Below are positions 52,095 through 60,037 of a DNA stretch of 64,000 nucleotides, one piece after another (the first letter of the stretch is position 1; the number at the start of each line of letters is the position of its first letter). The stretch spans positions 186,001 to 250,000 of the forward strand of contig NZ_JARVRJ010000017.1 of the NCBI RefSeq assembly GCF_030209745.1. The letters run 5' to 3'. The translations under genes and the position numbers were made by a program. The notes under the pieces were generated by a model. The model was not told the DNA's origin, did not search any database, and saw only the letters and a program-made list of their open reading frames with translations. Source of the DNA: Arthrobacter sp. fls2-241-R2A-200. Its GTDB lineage: Bacteria > Actinomycetota > Actinomycetes > Actinomycetales > Micrococcaceae.

Positions 52095-52751
52095 ATGAGC
52101 GCTGCATCACTTCTTGCCGTTTGCCGAGTCCACCAGTTGCTTCCTGACCCCGAAGGGAGTGTCGGTGTCACTGCCATCGACAAGCGTCCCATCGAAGGGC
52201 CGGTGAAGGTCCACAAACTGGGTGTCCACGGGGATGTGCAAGCCAGCCGGGTCCACCACGGCGGGGAAGACCAGGCGTTGTACGCCTATTCACAGGCTGA
52301 TGCGGATTATTGGTCCGCTGAACTCGGGCGGGAACTCCTGCCCGGCGCCTTCGGCGAGAACCTCAGGCTGGCCGGAATCGACGCCTCGGGCGCGGTGATC
52401 GGTGAGCGCTGGAAGATTGGCTTGGATGTGGAGGTGGAAGTCACCTCGCCCAGGACGCCGTGCGCCACGTTCCAAAGGGTGTTTGGGGAGCCGCAGTGGG
52501 TCAAGCGCTTCTCGGAGGCGGGCAGGGTGGGGACATACCTGCGCGTCATCAGGACGGGCACCATCTCGGCAGGGGACCACATTCACCGCACGTTCGTCCC
52601 GCGCCACGGCATTACGGTGGGCCAGTGGTTTACCGAGCCCACCGTTGAATTGGCCCAAGCCTTGTTGGATGCCGAGGCGGATGGGGAAATCCGGCTCCAA
52701 GAGGACTATCACCCGGAGATCGCGAAAGTCATGCGGCGCAGCGGCCTTTAG
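52095..52751 (+). CDS. MOSC domain protein (YiiM-like)
   Basis: 218 residues. The MOSC signature shows in GVHGDVQASRVHHGGEDQAL, LPGAFGENLRLAG and SPRTPCATFQRV with the conserved cysteine. The C-terminal 3-alpha extension (ELAQALLDAEADGEIRLQED) is that of YiiM-type proteins, which reduce N-hydroxylated bases or bind molybdenum cofactor. Start ATG 9 bp after the kdpE-like gene, likely same transcript. Confidence 0.92.
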   Translation: MSAASLLAVCRVHQLLPDPEGSVGVTAIDKRPIEGPVKVHKLGVHGDVQASRVHHGGEDQALYAYSQADADYWSAELGRELLPGAFGENLRLAGIDASGAVIGERWKIGLDVEVEVTSPRTPCATFQRVFGEPQWVKRFSEAGRVGTYLRVIRTGTISAGDHIHRTFVPRHGITVGQWFTEPTVELAQALLDAEADGEIRLQEDYHPEIAKVMRRSGL

Positions 52752-53167
52752 GCCCTGCCGTGCGAATACCGCGGTGGGGGATAAGGCGGTGGGGGATACC
52801 GCTGTGGGGAATGTCACCGGGCGTTTCCGGTGGTTAACTCGCGGTCATGCCCCTGCGTGCCCTACACTTGAAATATCCCCCACTCCGGAAATCCCTTTAT
52901 CCTGCCCAATTCTTGAGGCACGACTGGTAAGTGTTGGGGCCCGCTACTGTGTGCGGGCATTTTGCATAGGGAGAGCCGGCTAAAGAAAACGCTGTACAGA
53001 CTGCTGGGATAGCAGCCAAGAGATGCAGCGGGAAGTCCTGCCATGGGATTGCGATAGCGCCGGACTTCTTGCGAGAGCAGGGCACCTTGCCCCGTTCAAG
53101 CGATGAGTACTGCGGCCAAGCCCAACCGGGCCGCGCCGATGCCCTATGGATGAGGAAATTTCCCCCT
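52752..53167. other. 416-bp leader region of the DEAD-box helicase gene
   Basis: No credible gene. Just after the MOSC stop lies a short imperfect repeat (GCGGTGGGGGATA, 52765-52811). Further on, a hairpin with ATTTT tail (52939-52963) and several further self-complementary patches occur. Cold-shock DEAD-box helicase genes often have long regulatory leaders; whether transcription starts upstream of the hairpin is not known. Confidence 0.5.
52939..52963 (+). promoter_or_regulatory. Possible attenuator hairpin in the helicase leader
   Basis: GCCCGC (52939-52944), 8-nt loop, GCGGGC (52953-52958), followed by ATTTT. Terminator-like structure about 205 bp before the start codon. Confidence 0.45.
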
Positions 53168-55309
53168 ATGACCGAAAATCTCAACGAAAACTTCGAGGCC
53201 ACGAACGAAGAATCTGCTGACGTAGCAGATACCGTCACCGAAGCGCCCGAAACTGCAGCTCCCGCCGTCGAATTCACCGAGGCCGCTGCCCCCGTCGAGA
53301 CTCCTGCAGCCCAGGCTGCAGACACCACCGAAGCTCCCGCCAAGAAGACGGAAGACTCGGAAGAAGAAGGCGTTCTCTTTTCCCAGCTCGGCATTGATGG
53401 CCGCGTCCTGGCCGCGTTGCAGGATGTCGGTTACGAGAAGCCGTCGCCCATTCAGGCTGCCACCATTCCGCTGCTCCTTGAGGGCCGCGACGTCGTAGGC
53501 CTGGCCCAGACCGGTACCGGTAAGACCGCGGCTTTCGCTGTTCCTGCCCTGTCCCGCCTGGCTGAACTGCACGACCTCAACGGCCCCTCCCGCAAGACCC
53601 AGGCATTGGTCCTGGCTCCGACGCGTGAACTGGCCCTCCAGGTTGCCGAGGCTTTCACCTCCTACGCCAAGCACATTGATGACTTCACCGTCCTGCCCGT
53701 GTACGGTGGCTCGGCCTACGGCCCGCAGCTCGCCGGCCTTCGCCGTGGCGCACAGGTTGTTGTCGGTACCCCTGGCCGCGTCATCGACCACATCGCCAAG
53801 GGCTCCTTGGATCTGTCCGAACTTCAGTACTTGGTGCTGGACGAAGCTGACGAGATGCTGCGCATGGGCTTTGCCGATGACGTTGAGCAGATCTTCCAGC
53901 AGACCCCGGAGGATCGCCAGGTTGCACTGTTCTCCGCGACCATGCCAGGCCAGATCCGCCGCATGTCCAAGCAGTACCTGAACAACCCGGCGGAAATCTC
54001 GGTCAAGTCCAAGACCACCACCGGTGCGAACACCCGCCAGCGCTACCTGCAGGTCATGGGCCCGCACAAGCTGGACGCACTGACCCGCATCCTCGAGGTT
54101 GAAGAATTCGACGGCGTTATCGCCTTCGTGCGCACCAAGATGGCTACCGAGGACCTGGCTGACAAGCTCAAGGCCCGTGGCTTCCAGGCTGCCGCCATCA
54201 ACGGCGACATCCCGCAGCAGCAGCGTGAACGCACTGTTGACGCGCTCAAGGAAGGCCGCATCGACATCTTGGTTGCGACCGACGTCGCGGCCCGTGGCCT
54301 TGACGTTGAGCGCATCAGCCACGTCATCAACTACGACATCCCGCACGACACTGAGTCCTACGTGCACCGTATCGGCCGCACGGGCCGTGCAGGCCGCAGC
54401 GGTGACGCCATCCTGTTCATGACCCCGCGTGAGAAGTACTTGCTGCGTTCCATTGAGAAAGCTACGCGCCAGCCGGTAGAGCAGATGCACCTTCCCACCG
54501 CTGAGACCGTGAACACGCTGCGTTTGGGCAAGTTCGCAGAACGCATCACCGAGACCTTGGCGTCCGAGGATGTGTCGGCTTTCCGCGATCTCATTGCTTC
54601 CTACGAAGAAGAGCACAAGGTTCCGGCTGCCGAGATCGCCGCTGCCTTGGCAGTCATGGCGCAGGGCGGACAGCCCCTTTTGGTCAAGGAATTGCCTGCG
54701 GCTCCTGAGTACCAGAAGCGTGAGCGCTCCAAGGACGGCTTCGGTTCACGTGGGCCGACCCGTGCACTTACCGAAGGAAACGCAACCTACCGGATCGCCG
54801 TCGGACGCCGTCAGCGCGTCATGCCGGGTTCCATCGTTGGCGCCATTGCCAACGAAGGTGGCATCTCCTCCGCACAAATCGGTGGCATCGACATCCGCTC
54901 GGATCACTCCTTGGTGGAACTCCCGGCAGATCTCAGCCCTGAGCAGTTGCGTGCACTGTCCCGCACTCGGATCGGCGGCGAACTGATCAACCTCGAGCTC
55001 GATAACGGCCGCCGCCCCGGTGGCGACCGTGGTGGCTACGGTGATCGTGAGAACCGTGGTGGCGGGAACTTCAAGGGCGCCGGTGGCTTCAAGAAGGACT
55101 TCCGCAAGTCCGACGGCGAGCGGGGCTCCGCTGACCGTGGCGGACGCTCCTACAGTGACCGCTCAGAGCGCTCTGCAGGCAGCTACGGCGATCGTGATCG
55201 TGGCCAGGCCAGTGGATCGCGCTTCGGTGGTCACGGCGACGGTGCTCGCAAGCCCCGCAGTGGCGGCGAAGGCGGCCACCGCGATTTCAACCGCAAGGGC
55301 AAGTGGTAA
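53168..55309 (+). CDS. deaD: DEAD-box ATP-dependent RNA helicase (DeaD/CsdA-like)
   Basis: Unwinds structured RNA; ribosome assembly and cold adaptation roles are known for the family. From ATG 53168 it has 713 residues. An acidic, Ala/Glu/Thr-rich N-terminus (~1-70) precedes motif Q, Walker A AQTGTGKTAA, DEAD box VLDEADEM, SAT, and ARGLDV/HRIGRTGRAG of the helicase C domain. DbpA-like RNA-binding region follows (TYRIAVGRRQRVMPGSIVGA). The last ~100 residues are Gly/Arg/Asp-rich, an RGG-like tail. The stop lies in a tandem repeat. Confidence 0.95.
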   Translation: MTENLNENFEATNEESADVADTVTEAPETAAPAVEFTEAAAPVETPAAQAADTTEAPAKKTEDSEEEGVLFSQLGIDGRVLAALQDVGYEKPSPIQAATIPLLLEGRDVVGLAQTGTGKTAAFAVPALSRLAELHDLNGPSRKTQALVLAPTRELALQVAEAFTSYAKHIDDFTVLPVYGGSAYGPQLAGLRRGAQVVVGTPGRVIDHIAKGSLDLSELQYLVLDEADEMLRMGFADDVEQIFQQTPEDRQVALFSATMPGQIRRMSKQYLNNPAEISVKSKTTTGANTRQRYLQVMGPHKLDALTRILEVEEFDGVIAFVRTKMATEDLADKLKARGFQAAAINGDIPQQQRERTVDALKEGRIDILVATDVAARGLDVERISHVINYDIPHDTESYVHRIGRTGRAGRSGDAILFMTPREKYLLRSIEKATRQPVEQMHLPTAETVNTLRLGKFAERITETLASEDVSAFRDLIASYEEEHKVPAAEIAAALAVMAQGGQPLLVKELPAAPEYQKRERSKDGFGSRGPTRALTEGNATYRIAVGRRQRVMPGSIVGAIANEGGISSAQIGGIDIRSDHSLVELPADLSPEQLRALSRTRIGGELINLELDNGRRPGGDRGGYGDRENRGGGNFKGAGGFKKDFRKSDGERGSADRGGRSYSDRSERSAGSYGDRDRGQASGSRFGGHGDGARKPRSGGEGGHRDFNRKGKW

Positions 55310-55330
55310 ACACCGCAAGTGGTAAACACT
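55299..55330 (+). repeat. 16-bp tandem repeat spanning the deaD stop codon
   Basis: GCAAGTGGTAAACACC (55299-55314), GCAAGTGGTAAACACT (55315-55330), and a degenerate third unit GCTAAGCGGTAAAGAC. TAA at 55307 (the stop), 55323 and 55333 cover all three frames. Confidence 0.88.
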
Positions 55331-55357
55331 GCTAAGCGGTAAAGACTTAGTGGTTCC

Positions 55358-55393
55358 CGTCAGGGGGTCGGCTTCCGGGCCGGCCCCCTGACG
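55358..55393 (+). terminator. Terminator hairpin of deaD
   Basis: CGTCAGGGGG (55358-55367) with CCCCCTGACG (55384-55393), extended inside by CGGC/GCCG. Strong stem, followed by GCGTTTA, a weak U-tract. Confidence 0.75.
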
Positions 55394-55482
55394 GCGTTTA
55401 AGGTTCCATCCCGCGGGAGCACCGCCGTAGGATCGAAGGAGGCCGGAACGGTGCACGCTGCAATCTAAAGCAGGAGGACTCC

Positions 55483-55956
55483 ATGGGACTACTGGACAGG
55501 GTGAAGAGGAATCTCGGGCTGGCCGATAAGGGGCACCCGGGCGCGGGTAGGCAGGCTGGTGAAGATACTGCCGCCGTCGAGGTTTCCAAGGAGGACCCGT
55601 TCGCAACGGAGGCTGCAGCCGCCGAGGCTGCTTCTCAACAGGAAGCTGCGGACGTTGCTGGGATGCAGGCGGCCCGCCAGACGGAGGCGGACATCGATGG
55701 TTCCCAAGAAGCCCAAGAAGCCCAAGAAGCCCAAGAGGTGGAGCAAGCCCACGAGGCATTCCCAAACGCCTCCGGTGCTGCCGAGGACGGCCCGGATGCA
55801 AAGCGGGTTACCGAGGTTGTGGTGGAGCCTGGCGATACCATGGGCGGGATCGCAGCCCAGTTCGGAGTGGACCTCACAGCGTTGATCGCAACCAACGCGG
55901 ACACCGTTCCGAATCCGGACCACATCTACCCGGGCCAAGTGCTGCGGCTGCCCTGA
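55483..55956 (+). CDS. LysM domain protein without export signal
   Basis: 157 residues. The last ~48 form one LysM domain (VEPGDTMGGIAAQFGVDLTA ... PDHIYPGQVLRL). The first ~105 residues are acidic and Ala/Glu-rich, probably disordered, and contain a 9-bp nucleotide repeat encoding QEA units near 55709-55740. No signal peptide or membrane segment is visible, unlike cell-wall LysM proteins. AGGAGG before the ATG supports the start. Cytoplasmic YgaU-like function or a missed export route are options. Confidence 0.88.
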   Translation: MGLLDRVKRNLGLADKGHPGAGRQAGEDTAAVEVSKEDPFATEAAAAEAASQQEAADVAGMQAARQTEADIDGSQEAQEAQEAQEVEQAHEAFPNASGAAEDGPDAKRVTEVVVEPGDTMGGIAAQFGVDLTALIATNADTVPNPDHIYPGQVLRLP

Positions 55957-56073
55957 TTTCTTCCTTTTAGCCATCGGAAAATCCGATCCTGTCAAATTGT
56001 GTCGGGGGCGATTTTCCCTGCTTTTTAGCCGATTTGTAGCATCCGAAAACGTCCGGTAGAGTATTTACTCGTT

Positions 56074-56145
56074 GCCCCCCTAGCTCAGTGGTAGAGCGCG
56101 TTCTTGGTAAGAACGAGGTCACCGGATCGATTCCGGTGGGGGGCT
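56074..56145 (+). tRNA. tRNA-Thr (GGT)
   Basis: 72 nt, acceptor GCCCCCC with GGGGGGC, discriminator T, CCA not encoded. Anticodon loop TTGGTAA with GGT at 56106-56108. The T-loop is ATCGATT, that is A instead of T at position 54. Confidence 0.97.
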
Positions 56146-56156
56146 CTGAATGGGAG

Positions 56157-56197
56157 CCTGTGTCAGGGCGGTTTTGACCGGCTTGACACAGGTTTTT
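56157..56197 (+). terminator. Terminator after tRNA-Thr
   Basis: CCTGTGTCA (56157-56165) and TGACACAGG (56184-56192) followed by TTTTT. A small CGGT/ACCG stem is nested in the loop. Confidence 0.88.
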
Positions 56198-56206
56198 CTC
56201 ATTCGT

Positions 56207-56280
56207 GGCGGTGTAGCTCAGTTGGTTAGAGCGCACGACTCATAATCGTGAGGTCGGGAGATCGAGCCTCCCCACCGCTA
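56207..56280 (+). tRNA. tRNA-Met (CAT)
   Basis: 74 nt. Acceptor GGCGGTG with CACCGCT (first pair G:U), discriminator A, CCA not encoded. Anticodon CAT at 56241-56243. D-arm and T-arm fit an elongator tRNA, not initiator; T-loop ATCGAGC with A54. Confidence 0.93.
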
Positions 56281-56285
56281 CAGAG

Positions 56286-56319
56286 AAAAAACCCCGCAGG
56301 AATCCCTGCGGGGTTTTTT
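56286..56319 (+). terminator. Terminator after tRNA-Met
   Basis: CCCCGCAGG and CCTGCGGGG (56292-56313) with AATC loop, flanked by six A and six T. The A/T pairs extend the stem, and it works as a bidirectional signal. Confidence 0.95.
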
Positions 56320-56342
56320 GTTTCTTGGGACAGAATGGGTCC

Positions 56343-56999
56343 ATGAGCCGAATTGCAATCATAGGCGGCCACGGCAAAGTGGCCCTGCACCTGTCCCGCA
56401 TCCTCAGTGACGAAGGTCATGACGTGACCTCTTTCGTGCGAAATCCGGATCATGTGCCGGACGTCACGGAGACCGGTGCGTCTGCCCAGGTGCTCGACGT
56501 GGAAAATTCGACGACGGCGGAACTCGCCCAAGGGATGAAGGACCACGACGCCGTGGTCTGGTCGGCCGGGGCCGGTGGGGGCAACCCGGACAGGACGTAT
56601 GCCGTGGACCGGGACGCCGCGATCCGTTCCATGGATGCAGCAGCTGAGGCAGGTGTGGCCCGCTATGTGATGGTGTCGTACATCGGTTCGGCCAAGGATC
56701 ATGGAGTTCCTCCGAGCCACCCGTTCTTTGCCTATGCCGAAGCCAAGGCCGCGGCGGACGACTACCTGCGCGGCACGGGGCTCGATTGGACTGTTCTTGG
56801 GCCAGGGAGCTTGACGGATGAGCCGGCGACGGGGTTGATCGAACGGAACCCTGACAATTCGGGCGAGGGCACTCATACTTCGCGCGCAAACGTTGCTTTG
56901 GTGGTGGCCGCGGTGTTGGAGCTGCGGGAGACCATCCATCAAACCATCACCTTCACGGACGGATCGGACGACGTAGTGGATGCCCTCACCGCGGGGTAA
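56343..56999 (+). CDS. NAD(P)-binding Rossmann protein (atypical SDR)
   Basis: 218 residues from ATG 56343. The nucleotide motif is IAIIGGHGKVALHLSRIL (GGxGxxG type). DHDAVVWSAGAGGGNPDRTY, YVMVSYIGSAKD and FFAYAEAKAAADDYLRGTGL (with YxxxK) and LDWTVLGPGSLTDEP fit atypical SDR/NAD(P)H-binding proteins. Role unknown; such proteins often act as quinone or flavin reductases. Start preferred because the motif begins directly. Confidence 0.88.
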   Translation: MSRIAIIGGHGKVALHLSRILSDEGHDVTSFVRNPDHVPDVTETGASAQVLDVENSTTAELAQGMKDHDAVVWSAGAGGGNPDRTYAVDRDAAIRSMDAAAEAGVARYVMVSYIGSAKDHGVPPSHPFFAYAEAKAAADDYLRGTGLDWTVLGPGSLTDEPATGLIERNPDNSGEGTHTSRANVALVVAAVLELRETIHQTITFTDGSDDVVDALTAG

Positions 57000-57134
57000 C
57001 GGGCCGGCTCCTGCGGCACTCTCGGCTCCCTGCGGCACTCATGGGCTGGTGCCGCCGCGATAAGTTGTAGGTAGCTTGCGCTCAGCGCCTCATGCCGGGC
57101 GCAGCAACTTTCGGCCGTTCGGGGAAGCAGGACT

Positions 57135-58706
57135 ATGGATCAGTTGGCGCTCATTGTCGGGTTGCTTCTGGCAACAGTGGTGGCAGTCGGTTTGGGAGAC
57201 AGGCTCCGGCTCCCATACCCGGTGTTGATGCTCCTGCTGGCTGTGGCGCTCACTTTCATCCCCGGCTTCCCCGAGTTCGAAATAGCGCCCGAGCTGATCC
57301 TTCCGATCTTCCTGCCACCCTTGCTGTTCGCGACCGCCCAGAAGAGTTCGTGGGCAGTGTTCCGCGTGCGGTGGCGCACGCTTCTCCTTCTAGCCGTGGC
57401 CCTGGTGGTCATTTCCACCGCAGTTGTTGCCGGCGCTGCGTGGCTCATGATTCCAGGCATCGGCATCCCCGCAGCAATCGCCCTGGGAGCGATGGTGGCT
57501 CCGCCTGATCCCGTTGCGGTCGAGTCGGTGGCTGGTCGGGTGCATATGCCTCGGCGGTTGACCACTGTCCTTCAGAGTGAGGGTCTTTTCAACGACGCTG
57601 CGGCCATTGTCATCTTCCAGGCCGCGGTGGCTGCCACAGTCTCGGGCAACAACGTTGGGCCCGGCATCATCTGGCAGTTCGTGGTCGGAGCCGCGGTGGC
57701 GGTGCTGATCGGTATCGCCATGGGTTTCCTGACCAAGGTCATCACCAAGCTCGTTACATCAATGGTTGCCCGGAGCGCCGTGACATTGGTGGTTCCCTTC
57801 GCTGCGTACATCCTTGCCGAAGAGCTCCACGCCTCCGGCGTCGTGGCAGTGGTAGTGACAGCTTTGGAGCTGCAGCGCCACGCGCGTCCGCAGGATGCCG
57901 CCGAACGTCTGACCAGGACTGCTTTCTGGGACGTGGTGGAACTGTTGGTCACAGGACTGGCGTTCGGATTGGTCGGATTGGAAATCCGCCATGTGATCCA
58001 TGACGAAGGGACGGCCATTTTCGGCATGGTCGGAATGGCCGTCACCACCTGTGTCCTGGTGTTTGTGGTGCGCTATCTGTGGTTGGGTTTGCTTGCGTTG
58101 ACGGCACGCAGACGCCGGAACCTCCTGCAGCCAACATCGCCCAAGGAAGTGCTCATCCTGACATGGTGTGGCATGCGGGGGCTGGCCACCTTGGCACTGG
58201 CCTTGGCCCTTCCACTGACGCTGCCTGACGGCAGCGACTTCCCGGCCCGCCACGAGATCCTCGTCATTGCTTGTGCAGTGCTCCTGGCCACCCTGGTGCT
58301 GCCGGGCCTGACATTGCCCTGGCTGATGAGGGTACTCAATGCAAGGGAGGACGGTTCCTACGAACACGACGCTGCCCGGCTCTTGGCCAGGCGTGCCCAG
58401 TCCGCGGCAGTGGCCGCGTTGAAGGAGCACGATCTGATGAAGGAACTTCCTGCAGAGAAAGTGGCGTCGGTCAAGGAACGGATGCGTCGCTTGCAGGCGG
58501 AGTTGCTGGGCGACGATCTTCAGAACAAGCCTGTGGTGGAGAAGCTCAAAAAGGGACGGGAACTATCGGTGGCCGTGCAGACCATCGCGTTGGATGCGGC
58601 ACGCCAGGAAGTGGTGGCGGCCAGGGGCGAGCCCGGCACCGACCCGGAAATTGCCGACCGTGTCCTCCGGCAGTTGGACCTGCGCACCATGACGATGCCG
58701 GACTAG
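57135..58706 (+). CDS. CPA1-family Na+/H+ antiporter (NhaP-like)
   Basis: Membrane exchanger of 523 residues with about 12 hydrophobic segments. The ND/DD-type motif region is ALGAMVAPPDPVAVESVAG, the second is LQSEGLFNDAAAIVIF. A TRTAFWDVVELLVTGLAFGL segment and a C-terminal cytoplasmic tail (~400-523), rich in charged helices, follow. Length and motifs fit bacterial NhaP/NhaG-like sodium or potassium/proton antiporters. Monocistronic. Confidence 0.92.
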   Translation: MDQLALIVGLLLATVVAVGLGDRLRLPYPVLMLLLAVALTFIPGFPEFEIAPELILPIFLPPLLFATAQKSSWAVFRVRWRTLLLLAVALVVISTAVVAGAAWLMIPGIGIPAAIALGAMVAPPDPVAVESVAGRVHMPRRLTTVLQSEGLFNDAAAIVIFQAAVAATVSGNNVGPGIIWQFVVGAAVAVLIGIAMGFLTKVITKLVTSMVARSAVTLVVPFAAYILAEELHASGVVAVVVTALELQRHARPQDAAERLTRTAFWDVVELLVTGLAFGLVGLEIRHVIHDEGTAIFGMVGMAVTTCVLVFVVRYLWLGLLALTARRRRNLLQPTSPKEVLILTWCGMRGLATLALALALPLTLPDGSDFPARHEILVIACAVLLATLVLPGLTLPWLMRVLNAREDGSYEHDAARLLARRAQSAAVAALKEHDLMKELPAEKVASVKERMRRLQAELLGDDLQNKPVVEKLKKGRELSVAVQTIALDAARQEVVAARGEPGTDPEIADRVLRQLDLRTMTMPD

Positions 58707-58709
58707 TCA

Positions 58710-58747
58710 CTAGCTTCGAACCAGTTTCCCTAGCTTCGAACGAGTTT
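58710..58747. repeat. 20-bp-period tandem duplication spanning the ROK gene stop codon
   Basis: CTAGCTTCGAACCAGTTT (58710-58727) and CTAGCTTCGAACGAGTTT (58730-58747). The second copy contains the last codons and TAG of the minus-strand ROK gene; the first copies the same end 20 bp downstream in another frame. Confidence 0.9.
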
Positions 58748-59932
58748 AAGGTCCAGGGAATGCGCCTCCACATAGTCGAGGGCGCATCGCACGGCGCCTA
58801 CGGTCACGGCGGTGTCGCCGAGGGTGGAGGCCGCGAGCCGCGGGGGAGTGGCTGTGTATGCCGGGATCTTCGCGGCGACGGCGTCGAGCATACCCGCCAC
58901 TGACTCAGCCACCGCGCCACCCACCACCACAAGGTCGGGGTTATAGATGGTGGCAACCGTGGCAACGATCCGGGACAGGCGTTCGGCCAGGCGCTCGATA
59001 AGTCCGACGGCGACCACATCGCCAGCCGCCGCGGCAGCAAACACATCCTCGGCCGTCACCGTGTGCCCGGGGGGCAACGAGCGGAGCGAGGTCGCGGCCC
59101 CAAGGCCCAGTTGCTCGGTGGCCCAGATCCTTGCGAGCGCAGCTATACCGTGGGTGTCGCCCACTCCTTCAACGAGGTTCAGGTAGGCCATTTCACCCGC
59201 CGCCCCGTGGCTGCCGTGCAGAAGCCGTCCGTTTTCGACCAAGCCCGCGCCCAGGCGCTCGCTGGCCAGCAGCACCACGACGTCGTCCACGCCCACTGCC
59301 GAGCCCCGCCACCGTTCTCCGAGCGCGGCCAGGTTGGCGTCATTTTCAAGCAGTACCTCCCACCCGTGGAGGTCGTGCAGTGCGGTGCGGAGTCCGACGT
59401 CGAACTGCCGCCAAAACTGTTGGCTCGCCAGGACTTTGCCGGTGCGGTCAACCGGCGCCGCAATCCCGACGCTGGCGGCGAGGACCCGCGACGGGCAGGC
59501 CCCGGCGTCGTCCAAAGCCTGCAACGCGGTGCGGTTGATCGTGTCGATGCGTTCTTGGGATGAAATCCGCATGTGGGCGAAGGGTTCGCTGGCGCGGCTG
59601 ATGGTGTCGCCCCTCAGATCCGCCACAACCACGGTCACTTTGAGCGCGCCGACGTCCACGCCCACCACGAAGCCTGCGGTCTCATCGAGCGCGAACCTGC
59701 GCGCCGGCCGGCCCTTTTGGTAGGTGGCGGGCTCCCGCGGCACCATCACTTCCCGTATCCACCCACGTTTCATCAGGTCTTCGCACACGGCCAGTGCCGA
59801 GGCGCGGGTGAGGCCGGTGGCTTCCATGAGCTCAGTCACGGTAACGACGCCGGAGCTCCGCACGACGCCGAGCACAGCGGCTGCGTTGACCCTGCGCAGG
59901 AGCTGCGGAGTCGCTGCGGAAACTTCTGCCAT
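58730..59932 (-). CDS. ROK-family transcriptional regulator
   Basis: 400 residues. N-terminal MarR-like winged helix (VTVTELMEATGLTRASALAV ... KRGWIRE), then a ROK sugar-kinase-like domain with VVGVDVGALKVTVVVADLRG, LLENDANLAALGERW and the glycine-rich ELG/GAG regions. The zinc-binding Cys cluster of classic ROK proteins is not evident. ATP site may be used for sensing, not catalysis. Divergent from the alpha-glucosidase gene with a palindromic site between them, so it probably represses that gene in the absence of sugar. Confidence 0.88.
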   Translation of the reverse strand: MAEVSAATPQLLRRVNAAAVLGVVRSSGVVTVTELMEATGLTRASALAVCEDLMKRGWIREVMVPREPATYQKGRPARRFALDETAGFVVGVDVGALKVTVVVADLRGDTISRASEPFAHMRISSQERIDTINRTALQALDDAGACPSRVLAASVGIAAPVDRTGKVLASQQFWRQFDVGLRTALHDLHGWEVLLENDANLAALGERWRGSAVGVDDVVVLLASERLGAGLVENGRLLHGSHGAAGEMAYLNLVEGVGDTHGIAALARIWATEQLGLGAATSLRSLPPGHTVTAEDVFAAAAAGDVVAVGLIERLAERLSRIVATVATIYNPDLVVVGGAVAESVAGMLDAVAAKIPAYTATPPRLAASTLGDTAVTVGAVRCALDYVEAHSLDLKLVRS

Positions 59933-59981
59933 CGAGTGTTGACCTCTCTCTGCCCGCGCCAGATAATACTTAAGGAGCTTT

Positions 59982-59996
59982 ATTTAGAATCTAAAT
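59982..59996. promoter_or_regulatory. Palindromic operator between ROK regulator and alpha-glucosidase
   Basis: ATTTAGA-A-TCTAAAT, perfect 7-bp arms with one central base, in an AT-rich stretch of the 105-bp divergent region. Fits a dimeric ROK repressor site acting on both genes. Confidence 0.7.
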
Positions 59997-60037
59997 CAAA
60001 TCTACGAGAAAACAAAGACACACGAAAAGGAATCACC

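Noticed and set aside
52765-52811. Imperfect 13-bp repeats after the MOSC gene as a CRISPR or riboswitch
   Set aside because: Only about three copies without spacers of regular length, and no known riboswitch core; treated as minor local duplication.
57005-57042. CTGCGGCACTC direct repeat (two copies) downstream of the Rossmann protein gene
   Set aside because: Short and imperfect, does not include the stop codon, so not counted with the stop-spanning repeats.
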